Shown in pieces: positions 45,016 through 54,341 of a stretch of 64,000 nucleotides of DNA. How positions within the stretch are numbered: the first letter of the stretch is position 1; each line of letters begins with the position of its first letter. The notes beneath the pieces were generated by a model. It was given only the letters and a program-made list of their open reading frames with translations, searched no databases and was not told the DNA's origin. Source of the DNA: Verrucomicrobiia bacterium (GTDB taxonomy: Bacteria > Verrucomicrobiota > Verrucomicrobiia > Palsa-1439); assembly GCA_035577545.1 (NCBI GenBank), contig DATLVI010000024.1, forward strand, positions 1 to 64,000, given 5' to 3'. A program made the translations under genes and the position numbers.

Positions 45016-46140
45016 TCATTGCCAGGTCTGCAGCACGCGGATGCCCTTTAAAATGTCAACGGCGCGCTGCAATACCACGTCACGCACGTTTTGGATCTCG
45101 TCTTCGTCTTCATGTTCCTTGTCGGGCGACAGCAGGTCCGCATCGACCGCCTGGCCGTGGAATACTTTCACCAACTGCGCCTCCGTCAAACCTTTCTTTT
45201 TCACGCGAGGCTGCAGGCTCGCAGTCAGGGTTTCATTGGTTTGCACGTTCAGCACGATGTCGCGTTCCATTTTTGTGTCGATCTTCACGGCAACATCCGG
45301 CGTGAGGCCGTCGGGGAACAATTCGATTATTTGTGTCGCATCCTGCGGCTGCGGCAGCACGATTTTCGCCGTGGCGATGCGCAAGGTGCGCCCATCGCTC
45401 AACTTCGCCTCCTGCCACGCGGCCGCCGAGCCGGCGGTCTTGGAACCAATAACAATTCCGCGATCCGCGGTGCGCAATGCACCGGCCAAAACCTCGGCAC
45501 TGCCGCGTGTTTCGGCATTTACCAGCAGCATCAGTGGAGCCGAAGTCAGGTCCGGACCCGCAGTCGATACCGGTTTCGTGTCCGCGTTGGCCCGGAAAAC
45601 TTGCGCGCCCTTCTCCGAACTCTTCAGTGTAAACAACTCCTGTCCGTCGTTCAGGAATCGACTGGCGATCGCGGCGGCGGCGGTGAAGTTGGTGCCGTCG
45701 GCATAGCGGAGGTCGAGCACAAAGCCGGTGACTTTCGCGTCGGCAAATTTCTTCAGTTCCGCATCCAGCGCGGCGGGACTTCCGCCGACCACGTCTGCCA
45801 AACGGATATACCCGATATCGGTGCCGATGACTTCCGCGCGCGCGAGAGGCAGGGTTGGCTTCACCCCCATGGCGCCCGTCGCCGCATTTGTCGAGGATGA
45901 TTCCGGTTCCACGATGACCGCGCCGCGGCCAACGGCCTCGAGGATGCCGGTGACCGTCGCTTCGTTCAGCACCTTCTCATTGAGCTTGTCGCGGTCGACG
46001 TAATTTGATTTGAGAACACTGATCACCTCCGCCGTTGGTTGCAAAGAGGTGGTGGTGTTGGCGGCACGGCACCGTGAGGTGGCACCGGCCCCAAACAACA
46101 ACAGGCCCGCGGTAATTGTAACGACAATTGTCTTCATCAT
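45016..46140 (-). CDS. S41 (C-terminal processing) peptidase-like protein without catalytic dyad
   Basis: 374 residues from the ATG at 46138-46140 (the frame has 11 more codons upstream). Exported: signal peptide [20 protein letters not shown]. The tail-specific peptidase core is recognisable: [71 protein letters not shown]. In active S41 enzymes the last two motifs are TASASE and TFGKG with Ser and Lys as the dyad. Here they are TRGSAE (G213 at the Ser position) and TAGSAA (S238 at the Lys position), and no PDZ domain is seen. It is therefore probably inactive as a peptidase. It is 45 nt from purD and 49 nt from the fusion gene. Confidence 0.78.
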   Translation of the reverse strand: MMKTIVVTITAGLLLFGAGATSRCRAANTTTSLQPTAEVISVLKSNYVDRDKLNEKVLNEATVTGILEAVGRGAVIVEPESSSTNAATGAMGVKPTLPLARAEVIGTDIGYIRLADVVGGSPAALDAELKKFADAKVTGFVLDLRYADGTNFTAAAAIASRFLNDGQELFTLKSSEKGAQVFRANADTKPVSTAGPDLTSAPLMLLVNAETRGSAEVLAGALRTADRGIVIGSKTAGSAAAWQEAKLSDGRTLRIATAKIVLPQPQDATQIIELFPDGLTPDVAVKIDTKMERDIVLNVQTNETLTASLQPRVKKKGLTEAQLVKVFHGQAVDADLLSPDKEHEDEDEIQNVRDVVLQRAVDILKGIRVLQTWQ

Positions 46141-46185
46141 ACCTCGCAACATCAAGCTGTGCTCCGACGGCACATACCGTCAGTG

Positions 46186-47457
46186 TTATGTTCGTATCGC
46201 ACGGGCGGCAATATCGCGGCGAAACTGCACGCCGTCAAAGTGAATTCGCTCAACCGCTTCATAGGCGCGGTTCGCCGCCCTCTCAATGCTCCCGCCGAGC
46301 GCGGTGACGCCGAGCACCCGTCCGCCATCCGTGACGATCCGGCTGCTGGCGTTTCGCCGTGTGCCCCCGTGAAACACATGAACCTTATCCAACTCGGCGG
46401 CATCTTTCAACCCCGCAATCGGCTTGTCGCGCTCGTATGGTCCGGGATAGCCGCCTGCGGCCAGTACCACGCAGACTGCCGCGTCCTCCTTCCACTCCAG
46501 CGGGAGGCGGTCGAGCCTGCCGTCGATCGTAGCTTCGGCGGCGTCCAGCAGGTCGAAATCCATTCGCGGCAGCACGACCTGGGCTTCCGGATCACCAAAA
46601 CGGCAGTTGAATTCGAGCACTTGTGGCCCGCGCTCGGTGATCATCAATCCCGCGTAGAGCACGCCGTGGTACTCAATGCCTTCGGCCTGCAACCCCGCCA
46701 ACGTTTGCCCAAAAATCACGGCAACTTGCTCGTGGAGTTGGTTGTCCAGCAACGGTGTGGGTGAATACGCCCCCATGCCGCCGGTGTTCAGGCCGCGGTC
46801 TCCATCCAGCGCGCGCTTGTGGTCCTGGGCGGACGCCAACATTTGGAACGATCGGCCGTCGACAAGCGTCATGACGGAAAGTTCTTCACCATGCAGGCAC
46901 TCCTCGAGGATGATTTGTGCGCCCGCCTCGCCGAAAGTTTTCCGCTCCATGATTTCGGTGATGGCTTGCTCCGCTTCGGCGACGGTTTGCGCGACGATCA
47001 CGCCTTTGCCGGCGGCCAGGCCGTCGGCCTTCACGACCAGCGGGGCCCCGACCTTGCGCAAGTGAGCGCGGGCGTCGTCGGCATTATCGAAAATGGCAGC
47101 AGCGGCGGTGGGTATGTTGTACTTGAGAAGGATCTCCTTGCTGAAAACCTTGCTGCCCTCCAGTTGGGCAGCGCGCTTGTTCGGGCCGAATACTCGCAGG
47201 CCACGGCTGTGGAACACGTCAACAATACCGGCGCAGAGCGGCCCCTCGGACCCGACAACGGTCAGGTCGATTTTCTGCGTGGAAGCGAATTCCGCAAGCT
47301 TGTCAATTTCCATTGCTGGAATGGGTACGCAGTCGGCCAATTCGGCAATGCCCGCATTTCCGGGCGCGCAGAAGAGCCTGGTGACACGCGGGCTTTGGGC
47401 GATTTTCCACGCGAGTGCGTGTTCACGTCCGCCGCTTCCAATAATCAGGATTCTCAT
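46186..47457 (-). CDS. purD: Phosphoribosylamine-glycine ligase
   Basis: 423 residues from the ATG at 47455-47457; the frame opens six codons earlier. ATP-grasp enzyme of purine synthesis joining glycine to phosphoribosylamine. Motifs: MRILIIGSGGREHALAWKIA, PGNAGIAEL, VGSEGPLCAGIVDVF, FGPNKRAAQLEGSK, VVKADGLAAGKGVIVAQT, EECLHGEELSVMTLVDG, GGMGAYSPTPLL and LEFNCRFGDPEAQVVLP. It opens a five-gene minus-strand group with a serine hydroxymethyltransferase fusion downstream, which fits since SHMT makes glycine and one-carbon units for purine synthesis. Confidence 0.95.
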   Translation of the reverse strand: MRILIIGSGGREHALAWKIAQSPRVTRLFCAPGNAGIAELADCVPIPAMEIDKLAEFASTQKIDLTVVGSEGPLCAGIVDVFHSRGLRVFGPNKRAAQLEGSKVFSKEILLKYNIPTAAAAIFDNADDARAHLRKVGAPLVVKADGLAAGKGVIVAQTVAEAEQAITEIMERKTFGEAGAQIILEECLHGEELSVMTLVDGRSFQMLASAQDHKRALDGDRGLNTGGMGAYSPTPLLDNQLHEQVAVIFGQTLAGLQAEGIEYHGVLYAGLMITERGPQVLEFNCRFGDPEAQVVLPRMDFDLLDAAEATIDGRLDRLPLEWKEDAAVCVVLAAGGYPGPYERDKPIAGLKDAAELDKVHVFHGGTRRNASSRIVTDGGRVLGVTALGGSIERAANRAYEAVERIHFDGVQFRRDIAARAIRT

Positions 47458-47586
47458 TACGAGGTTGGGAGGCACTGTAGGTGAAACTTTCCGAGGCGGT
47501 CAATCTTTGAAACCGCGCCCAGCGCCCACGTGGGCGTCGAGCAGGCCGGCCACCTTGTTTTGGACAAATCTGTAATGTTTTTGACA

Positions 47587-47615
47587 TTGTTTTGTAACCA
47601 AAAAAGTGGTATGAT
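47587..47615 (+). promoter_or_regulatory. Promoter of the large phosphoesterase gene
   Basis: TTGTTT (47587-47592), a 17-nt spacer and TATGAT (47610-47615; 5 of 6). It lies in an AT-rich patch (47571-47634) that contrasts with the GC-rich surroundings, about 20 nt before the ATG at 47635. Confidence 0.6.
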
Positions 47616-47634
47616 TTGTGCAAGTAAAAGTTGA

Positions 47635-50600
47635 ATGCCTCTCGTCGAGTTTGGTCGCCAAAAACATCGCGGTGAGAGTTTCTCCAGCGGAAAGGGTAAA
47701 CTGAAGAACAGGTGGCTTTTTGTCGTTTTGGGTGGGCTGGTGATTTCGACGGGAATCGCTCGGGCGTCCACGATCATTACCAATACACGTGCCCAGGTCG
47801 CGCAGATGGCTGGCTGGTGGGAGGTTGATAGCGTACAGATTTCCTCATTGGCCAACGCGCAGTACCCCCAGTTTACAAACACATGGGAGTATATGTCCCC
47901 CAGCGGCTCGACGTCGTCAGACGGCGATGAGCACATCAACATGGCGGTGGACTCCTCCAATACTGGCGCGACGGGCGGGAACCAGGGTGAGTCACCGATC
48001 GTCCCTGAAATCATCAATGCCTCGGGAAGTCTTCTGCCATCCGGCAACACTCACGCCAAGGCGCGCGGGATTTTTCGTTTCTACACCGAGCACGCCAGTG
48101 AGCGAAAATACGAGATCCACCCCATGACGGAACGGGACGTATGGAATGCCAGTTCCAACGCCTTTATCCTGGCCAACGATTACCACAACACCATCGCCTT
48201 TGATGCGAACGGCACCACACACTCCGCCAGCACCCTGCAGCAGATGTTTACGCAAAACGTGACCGCCCAGGTCATGGCCGACAATACGAACGTCATATTC
48301 ACGTTCACGAGCCCGAATACGAATTACGGTCAATTTGGTGGCCTGGCCCAGTCCGGCCTGTTGAATGACTCGATCAGTCCGTACTTTTGGTTTACGCCCA
48401 CCAATCCGGCCGTCGCCACGACGGTGCGCTGCCGGCTGATAACCAACACGGCGGCGGCTTTCAACGCGACCGGGCTGACCTCGAACCAGGCGGTCACCGT
48501 TAATATACTCACGCGCTGGGATATGCTGGGTATCTCCAATAAGATCGCATCATTGACCGCGAACCAAAGTTCGACTTTTCCGACCCCGATCGAGTTCATC
48601 ACGTTGAGCGTGAGCAGCACCGGCGTTGTGTCGTCACTACCGATTATCAGCAACGTGCAGGCCACTGGCCTTACGCTCTCCAATGCCACCATCCAGTGGA
48701 CTACCGATGTGTCGTCTGACAGCCAGGTGCTTTATGGCACTTCGCCATCCTCCGTGACCAACCCGGCCAGTGGCGCCGCCGGTACTACCAACCACGTCGT
48801 CAACCTCACCGGTCTGCAGCCCGGCACACTTTACTATTTCTCCGTTTCCTCCACGTCGACGGGCGGCACGACAGTCGACGATAACCAGGGCGCGTTCTAT
48901 ACCTTCAACACCCTTTCACCGCTCACGCCCCAGAGCGTCCAGACGGTGTTCATCATTTTAGAGGAAAACCAGAACTGGGCATCGATCAGTGGCAATGCGG
49001 CGGCGCCTTACATCAACAACGGTCTGCTGCCGAAGTCCTCGTATACTCTGCAATACTACAACCCCCCCGGTATCCATCCCAGCCTGCCGAACTACTTGTG
49101 GCTGGAGGCGGGCACGAATTTCGGCATTCTCGCGGATGGCGATCCCTCGAGCTTTCACCAGAGCACAACCAATCATCTGGTAACACTGCTCAAGAATGCC
49201 GGTGTCTCCTGGACGTCTTATCAGGAAGACATCAGCGGCACTACCTGCCCGCTAACGTCCGTTAACCAGTACGCGCCGAAACACAACCCCATGGTGTATT
49301 TCGATGATGTCACCAACACGAATAACACCGGTTCGGCCTACTGCATTGCCAATGTTCGGCCTTACACAGAACTGGCGACCGATCTTCAAAGCAACATCGT
49401 CACCCGCTACAACTTTATCACCCCGAATCTCTGCGATGACATGCACGGCAATACTGGATGCCTGACCGGCAATGCACTGATAACGGCCGGTGACACCTGG
49501 CTGTCGAACACGGTGGCCGCGATCGTGAGTTCCCAGGCCTACAGCAATAACGGCGTTATCTTCGTCACGTGGGACGAAGGGGAGGGTGGCGACGGTCCGA
49601 TTGGCATGATTGTACTTTCTTCCCTGGCCAAGGGAGGCGGTTATTCCAACACCAACCATTACACGCACAGCTCGACGCTGCTGACGATGCAGGAGATCTT
49701 CAACGTCGGACCGTTGCTGGGCGATGCCGTCAATGCCATCGACCTGAGCGACCTCTTCGTTTTCGGGGCGAAACTCGCGGTCAGTCCGGCATCCGGATTG
49801 ACTTCAAGCGGCACGGTCGGCGGTCCCTTCAGTCCCACCAGCCAGATCTACACTTTGAGCAATACCGGCGGCGTGGCCATGGCCTGGACCGTTAGCAACA
49901 CCGCCAACTGGCTGACCCTTTCCGCGACCAGTGGCTCCTTGGCCGCCGGCGGCAGCACCAACATCACCGTCTCGATCAATGCGAACGCCAACAGTTTGGT
50001 CGGCGGCGTCTATTCGGATACGGTCTCATTTAACACATCCAATGGCTCTGGTAACACGACCCGCCCCGTCAGCCTGACGGTCAACAATGTGTCTTCGCAA
50101 CTTTCCGTCAGCCCTGCCTCGGGATTCAGTTCCGCGGGCGCGCCGGGCGGCCCGTTCAGCCCCGCGAGCCAGGTTTATACCGTGAGCAACATCGGCGGCG
50201 CGACCATGAATTGGACGGCGAATAACTCCGCCAACTGGCTGACCCTTTCCGCAACCAGCGGCACTCTCGCGCCAAGCGCCAGCACGAATATCACCGCCAC
50301 GATTAATGCCAATGCCAACAGCCTGACGGCCGGCAATTATACGGACGCGATCGGGTTCACCAACACCACCAGCGGCGCGGGTAACACGACGCGCGCGGTC
50401 AGTCTCAACGTTAGCAGCTTCGGGTTTTACGATGACTTCAGCACGTTCAGCTCGGGCAACCTCGTTGGCCAGCATAGCTGGACACAGGTCGGAACCATAT
50501 CGAGTTCAGCCTTGCAGGTAAATAATGGCAAAGTAATCTTTGCCGGCGGGCTGACCGCCAGCGGCCAGACGGGTTACAAGAACTTCACGCTCACCAACGA

Positions 50601-51708
50601 AACCGTGTACTACGGGCTGACCTTGACCGTTAGCAACGCGGTGAACAGCGGCAGCGTGTCATACTTTGCGGCCCTTTATACCAGCAACAATGCCACCGGG
50701 TTCGCCAATTACCGGCTCTCGGCCAAGGATACGGGAACCGGCACATATCTGCTAGGCGCGCGTGTCACCGGCCAATCCGGCAATCCGTACACGTTTGGCA
50801 CCACGCCGCTCAGCTATGGGACACAATACCGCGTGATCGTCCAGGCTTCAGCCGCCGGCACGAACGTGATCGTCTACGTGAATCCAAGCAGCAGCAATCA
50901 GGGTGCGCAGACACAATACGCGAACAATCCCGTGGGAAGCGGTACACCGCCAACCTCGGTTGGCTGCTTCGTGATTTCACAGTTTGGCACCGCCACCATT
51001 CCAAGCGACGGGGGTTCGGTCGGCAAGGCCGTCGTCGCCGACAGTTTTGCGACCGTGTACAACGATCTTCTCGGCGCACTGCCGCCGGTGGCCAGTTTCA
51101 GCGGGAGCCCGACCAGTGGGACGGAGCCGTTGTTGGTGACCTTCAGCGACACATCGACAGGGACGATCACAAACCGGTTCTGGAATTTCGGCGATGCGAG
51201 CACGACAAATACTACAACCAATAGTGTGGCACACACCTATGCCGCCGGTTCGTACACGGTGATGCTCGTAGCCAGTGGCCCCGGGGGGGGCAGTACCAAT
51301 ACGCAGGTGAATTATATCAATGTACTTACAGCGTTCCAGTCCTGGCAGGTCCAGTATTTCGGGAGCACCAACAACGCGAATGCCGCGCCCGGCGTGGATG
51401 CCGATGGCACAGGGCAGAACAACCTCTTCAAGTATGTGGCGGGTCTGGATCCAACGAACCCGGCCTCGGTGTTCCAGTTGCAGGTGGTCGCGGTTACCAA
51501 TCAGGCGTCACAGGAGAACCTGCTTTTCAATCCGTTCGCTACGGGTCGCACGTACAAACCACAGTTCAGCACGGATTTAGTGGGGAACGCCTGGTTGCCT
51601 CTGCCGGGTTACCTTGGGCCGATTACCAACGGCAATCAGATTTCGGTCACCGATACGAACGCGGTCGATCCGGCGCGGTTTTACCGGATCGACATCTCGC
51701 TGCCTTAA
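47635..51708 (+). CDS. Large secreted phosphoesterase-family protein with BACON, PKD and C-terminal modules
   Basis: 1357 residues with an N-terminal membrane/signal segment (NRWLFVVLGGLVISTG). Order: a novel N-terminal part (50-330), a fibronectin-like domain (335-425, PIISNVQATGLTLSNATIQW), an acid phosphatase/phosphoesterase domain (436-707; VFIILEENQNWASI, FITPNLCDDMHG, VIFVTWDEGEGGDGP), two near-copies of a BACON-like module (716-820 and 822-926; VSPASG ... GGPFSP ... TLSATSG), a jelly-roll region (930-1142), a PKD domain (1150-1232; VTFSDTSTGTITNRFWNFGD), and a TSP3-like segment with a C-terminal module ending ARFYRIDISLP. It probably degrades a phosphate or phospholipid substrate outside the cell. 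Strong AT-rich promoter upstream; its stop shares TTAA with the convergent opcA. Confidence 0.88.
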   Translation: MPLVEFGRQKHRGESFSSGKGKLKNRWLFVVLGGLVISTGIARASTIITNTRAQVAQMAGWWEVDSVQISSLANAQYPQFTNTWEYMSPSGSTSSDGDEHINMAVDSSNTGATGGNQGESPIVPEIINASGSLLPSGNTHAKARGIFRFYTEHASERKYEIHPMTERDVWNASSNAFILANDYHNTIAFDANGTTHSASTLQQMFTQNVTAQVMADNTNVIFTFTSPNTNYGQFGGLAQSGLLNDSISPYFWFTPTNPAVATTVRCRLITNTAAAFNATGLTSNQAVTVNILTRWDMLGISNKIASLTANQSSTFPTPIEFITLSVSSTGVVSSLPIISNVQATGLTLSNATIQWTTDVSSDSQVLYGTSPSSVTNPASGAAGTTNHVVNLTGLQPGTLYYFSVSSTSTGGTTVDDNQGAFYTFNTLSPLTPQSVQTVFIILEENQNWASISGNAAAPYINNGLLPKSSYTLQYYNPPGIHPSLPNYLWLEAGTNFGILADGDPSSFHQSTTNHLVTLLKNAGVSWTSYQEDISGTTCPLTSVNQYAPKHNPMVYFDDVTNTNNTGSAYCIANVRPYTELATDLQSNIVTRYNFITPNLCDDMHGNTGCLTGNALITAGDTWLSNTVAAIVSSQAYSNNGVIFVTWDEGEGGDGPIGMIVLSSLAKGGGYSNTNHYTHSSTLLTMQEIFNVGPLLGDAVNAIDLSDLFVFGAKLAVSPASGLTSSGTVGGPFSPTSQIYTLSNTGGVAMAWTVSNTANWLTLSATSGSLAAGGSTNITVSINANANSLVGGVYSDTVSFNTSNGSGNTTRPVSLTVNNVSSQLSVSPASGFSSAGAPGGPFSPASQVYTVSNIGGATMNWTANNSANWLTLSATSGTLAPSASTNITATINANANSLTAGNYTDAIGFTNTTSGAGNTTRAVSLNVSSFGFYDDFSTFSSGNLVGQHSWTQVGTISSSALQVNNGKVIFAGGLTASGQTGYKNFTLTNETVYYGLTLTVSNAVNSGSVSYFAALYTSNNATGFANYRLSAKDTGTGTYLLGARVTGQSGNPYTFGTTPLSYGTQYRVIVQASAAGTNVIVYVNPSSSNQGAQTQYANNPVGSGTPPTSVGCFVISQFGTATIPSDGGSVGKAVVADSFATVYNDLLGALPPVASFSGSPTSGTEPLLVTFSDTSTGTITNRFWNFGDASTTNTTTNSVAHTYAAGSYTVMLVASGPGGGSTNTQVNYINVLTAFQSWQVQYFGSTNNANAAPGVDADGTGQNNLFKYVAGLDPTNPASVFQLQVVAVTNQASQENLLFNPFATGRTYKPQFSTDLVGNAWLPLPGYLGPITNGNQISVTDTNAVDPARFYRIDISLP

Positions 51709-52796
51709 CGCGGAGCGTTCTCAAATACGGCCGCGGCCATCGCCAGCGCCTTCTCATAGACGGTGTGGCGCGTGACGAAATCGAGTTCCTGTGACAGAAG
51801 CGAAGTGTCGTCCGCCGGCCAGAAGGCGCGTTTGCGCGGCAGACCACAGGCGTTCGGCATATCAATTGTCGCGCTGGCCGTACTCTCCCCGAAGTTCTTG
51901 CGAATCGAAAACGTGGCTTCGTCCGTCTTGATGGCAATCGAGAGGATCCCCACCGAGGTCGCGTCACGGTCTTCGCGCGCGGAGAGACGAATCTTTTTCC
52001 GGGCCTCGGCCACGGGCCAGTTCAACTGCGCGGCGATCCAGGAACCGTAGAGAAGCGCCCGCAGACCCGCGCCGGGACCGCGACCATGGACGATGTCCAC
52101 GGCGTGAATTTGCGCCAGTTCCGTTCGACAACCCGACTCGTCGAAGAAATCTGCCGCGAGCCGACGCCACAAGCCCAGTCGGGTCCAGCTCAGATCGACA
52201 AAATTGCAGCGGGGATGCTCCGTAATGCACCGGGCCAGGGAGCCCAAATGTGATTGTGGGTCTGTCCAGGTCGATGTGTCGCAAATCACCCGGTCGGCCA
52301 CGGCCACGAGGCGACGGAACAGATCAACTCTCTTCAGGAAATTGCCCTGCCACCAGATAACGGTTGGCAGGTCGGATTCCAGTAGCGGCAACACTGCGGC
52401 GCCAAGATGCGCGACACCCGGGCCGCTGGCGTGGATCGCAATCTGCTCGCAGCAGACCTGCTTCCGCCCGGTGCCGGCGAGGTGACAATGCGCGGAGATT
52501 GAGGCCGACAGTTCCGCCGAGGCGACGTCCGGACGCGCCACCAGCACGATCGCCCGGCACGGATGAAGGCTTGTGAGCGTGCTAATCACGTCATTGGCGT
52601 GCGCCGACTCCGCGTCGGTTTCGCAAAACACGATGAAGTTGAAGAGGCAGGCGCGGGTGATCTGGCGCTGTGACGGGTCCTTCTCGGATTCCGCCGCAAG
52701 CTGCCAAAGTTCGTGGAGCTGGCGCTCGATCTGCGCCACGTCCACGGCGGTCTCAACGCCGGCGGTGAAGGTTTCCAGTTGAGCGCTATTGGGCAC
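51705..52796 (-). CDS. opcA: Glucose-6-phosphate dehydrogenase assembly protein OpcA
   Basis: 363 residues resembling OpcA, which activates glucose-6-phosphate dehydrogenase oligomers in cyanobacteria and actinobacteria. Recognisable parts are CLFNFIVFCETD near residue 50, HPCRAIVLVARPD, VCCEQIAIHASGPGVAHLGAAVLPLLESDLPTVIWWQGNF (read in pieces) and WTRLGLWRRLAADFFDE. It starts 3 nt after the zwf stop, which is the expected operon order, and supports both calls. Its stop codon overlaps that of the convergent phosphoesterase gene. Confidence 0.9.
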   Translation of the reverse strand: MPNSAQLETFTAGVETAVDVAQIERQLHELWQLAAESEKDPSQRQITRACLFNFIVFCETDAESAHANDVISTLTSLHPCRAIVLVARPDVASAELSASISAHCHLAGTGRKQVCCEQIAIHASGPGVAHLGAAVLPLLESDLPTVIWWQGNFLKRVDLFRRLVAVADRVICDTSTWTDPQSHLGSLARCITEHPRCNFVDLSWTRLGLWRRLAADFFDESGCRTELAQIHAVDIVHGRGPGAGLRALLYGSWIAAQLNWPVAEARKKIRLSAREDRDATSVGILSIAIKTDEATFSIRKNFGESTASATIDMPNACGLPRKRAFWPADDTSLLSQELDFVTRHTVYEKALAMAAAVFENAPR

Positions 52797-52799
52797 GGC

Positions 52800-54341
52800 T
52801 TATGGGCGTCTCCATTCCCGGCCGTCACGTTCGATAAACGCGTCCGCCTCGGGTGGTCCCCAGGTCCCGGATTCGTAAGGGAAAGGCGCGGGACCAGCGT
52901 CCCAGCCTTCGATGATCGCGTCGGCAATCTGCCACGAGCGCTCGACTTCATCGCGGCGGGTGAACAAGGTCGAGTCGCCGAGGATCGCGTCGTGGAGCAG
53001 TCGCTCATAGGCCTCCGGCGAGCGGGCGCCGAAGCTGCCTCCGTAACGGAAATCCATCTTCACGGGCTGCAAATTCAGTTCATTGCCCGGCACCTTTGCG
53101 TTCATGCGGATGGCGATACCTTCATCGGGCTGGATGCGGAGCACCAGCGCATTGGGCTGCAGCGGCGCCGGAGATTCCGCGGCGAAGAGGACAGCGGGCG
53201 GCGCTTTGAACTGGATGGCAATTTCGGCGACGCCCTTGGGTAGGCGTTTGCCGTGACGGAGGTAAAAGGGCACGCAAGCCCAGCGCCAGTTTTCGATGAA
53301 TAACTTCAGGGCGACGAAGGTTTCCGTCCGTGAGGCGGGCGCAACGTTCTTTTCCTCACGATAAGCGGGGACCGTCTGGCCCGCCATCGAGCCGCGCGCG
53401 TACTGGCCGCGCAACGTGAACTGCTGCACCTGTTCCGGGGTCATCGGGCGGATCGCGCGCAGGACCTTGACCTTCTCGTCATGGATGTCCGCGCCGTCCA
53501 GCGTCGTGGGAGGTTCCATCGCCACGAGCGAGAGCAACTGCATCATGTGGTTTTGCACCATGTCTCGGAGCGCGCCGGAACTGTCGTAGTAGCCACCGCG
53601 ACCTTCCACACCCAGTGACTCGGCAACGGTGATCTGGATGTGATCCACGTATTTCTGGTTCCAGAGGGGCTCGAAGATCTCGTTGGCGAAGCGGAGGGCA
53701 ACGATGTTTTGGACGGTTTCCTTGCCGAGATAATGGTCGATGCGGAAGATCTGCCGCTCGTCGAACGCGCCGGCCAGCGAATGGTTCAACTCTTCCGCCG
53801 TGGACAGACTGCGGCCAAAGGGCTTCTCGACGATGATGCGCCGGGACGCAGTGGGAGCCTGCTTCGAGTGGACGAGGCCATTCGCCCCCAGTTGTTCGAT
53901 GATGCCGATGAATTCCGTGGGCGCGGTGGCGAGATAGAAGAGACGATTGCCCGCGGTGCCGCGTTCGGCGTCCAGCTTTTGCAGGAAGGCATTGAGTTCC
54001 TGGTAACCCTTCGTGTCCGCGAACTCCGATTGATGGTAGAAGATCCCCTGCGCCAGCGATTCCCAGACAGCCGGGTTGATCGGCTGAAACCGTGAGAACC
54101 GGGCGACCCCCTCGCGCAACTCCGCGCGGAACTGGTCGTGTGTCTTCGGACGGCGCGCAAACCCGACGATGGCGAAAGACTGCGGGAGCTGGCCCTCGTG
54201 CGCGAGATTGTAGAGCGCCGGGACGAGTTTGCGATGGGTGAGGTCACCGGTGGCTCCGAAGATAACGAGCACGCACGGTTCCGCCGCCCGCCGCGCGCTA
54301 AGACCTTCCTGGAGTGGATTCGTCGAGGGTGCGCTCTGCAT
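52800..54341 (-). CDS. zwf: Glucose-6-phosphate 1-dehydrogenase
   Basis: 513 residues from the ATG at 54339-54341; the frame extends 93 more codons but those carry no family sequence. Motifs: VIFGATGDLTHRKLVPALYNL (coenzyme loop), EKPFGRSLSTAEELN, FRIDHYLGKETVQN (active-site His and Lys), RFANEIFEPLWN, and FGARSPEAYERLLHDAILGDSTLF. First step of the oxidative pentose-phosphate route making NADPH. opcA follows 3 nt later. Its upstream region is divergent from a LacI-type regulator gene. Confidence 0.95.
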   Translation of the reverse strand: MQSAPSTNPLQEGLSARRAAEPCVLVIFGATGDLTHRKLVPALYNLAHEGQLPQSFAIVGFARRPKTHDQFRAELREGVARFSRFQPINPAVWESLAQGIFYHQSEFADTKGYQELNAFLQKLDAERGTAGNRLFYLATAPTEFIGIIEQLGANGLVHSKQAPTASRRIIVEKPFGRSLSTAEELNHSLAGAFDERQIFRIDHYLGKETVQNIVALRFANEIFEPLWNQKYVDHIQITVAESLGVEGRGGYYDSSGALRDMVQNHMMQLLSLVAMEPPTTLDGADIHDEKVKVLRAIRPMTPEQVQQFTLRGQYARGSMAGQTVPAYREEKNVAPASRTETFVALKLFIENWRWACVPFYLRHGKRLPKGVAEIAIQFKAPPAVLFAAESPAPLQPNALVLRIQPDEGIAIRMNAKVPGNELNLQPVKMDFRYGGSFGARSPEAYERLLHDAILGDSTLFTRRDEVERSWQIADAIIEGWDAGPAPFPYESGTWGPPEADAFIERDGREWRRP

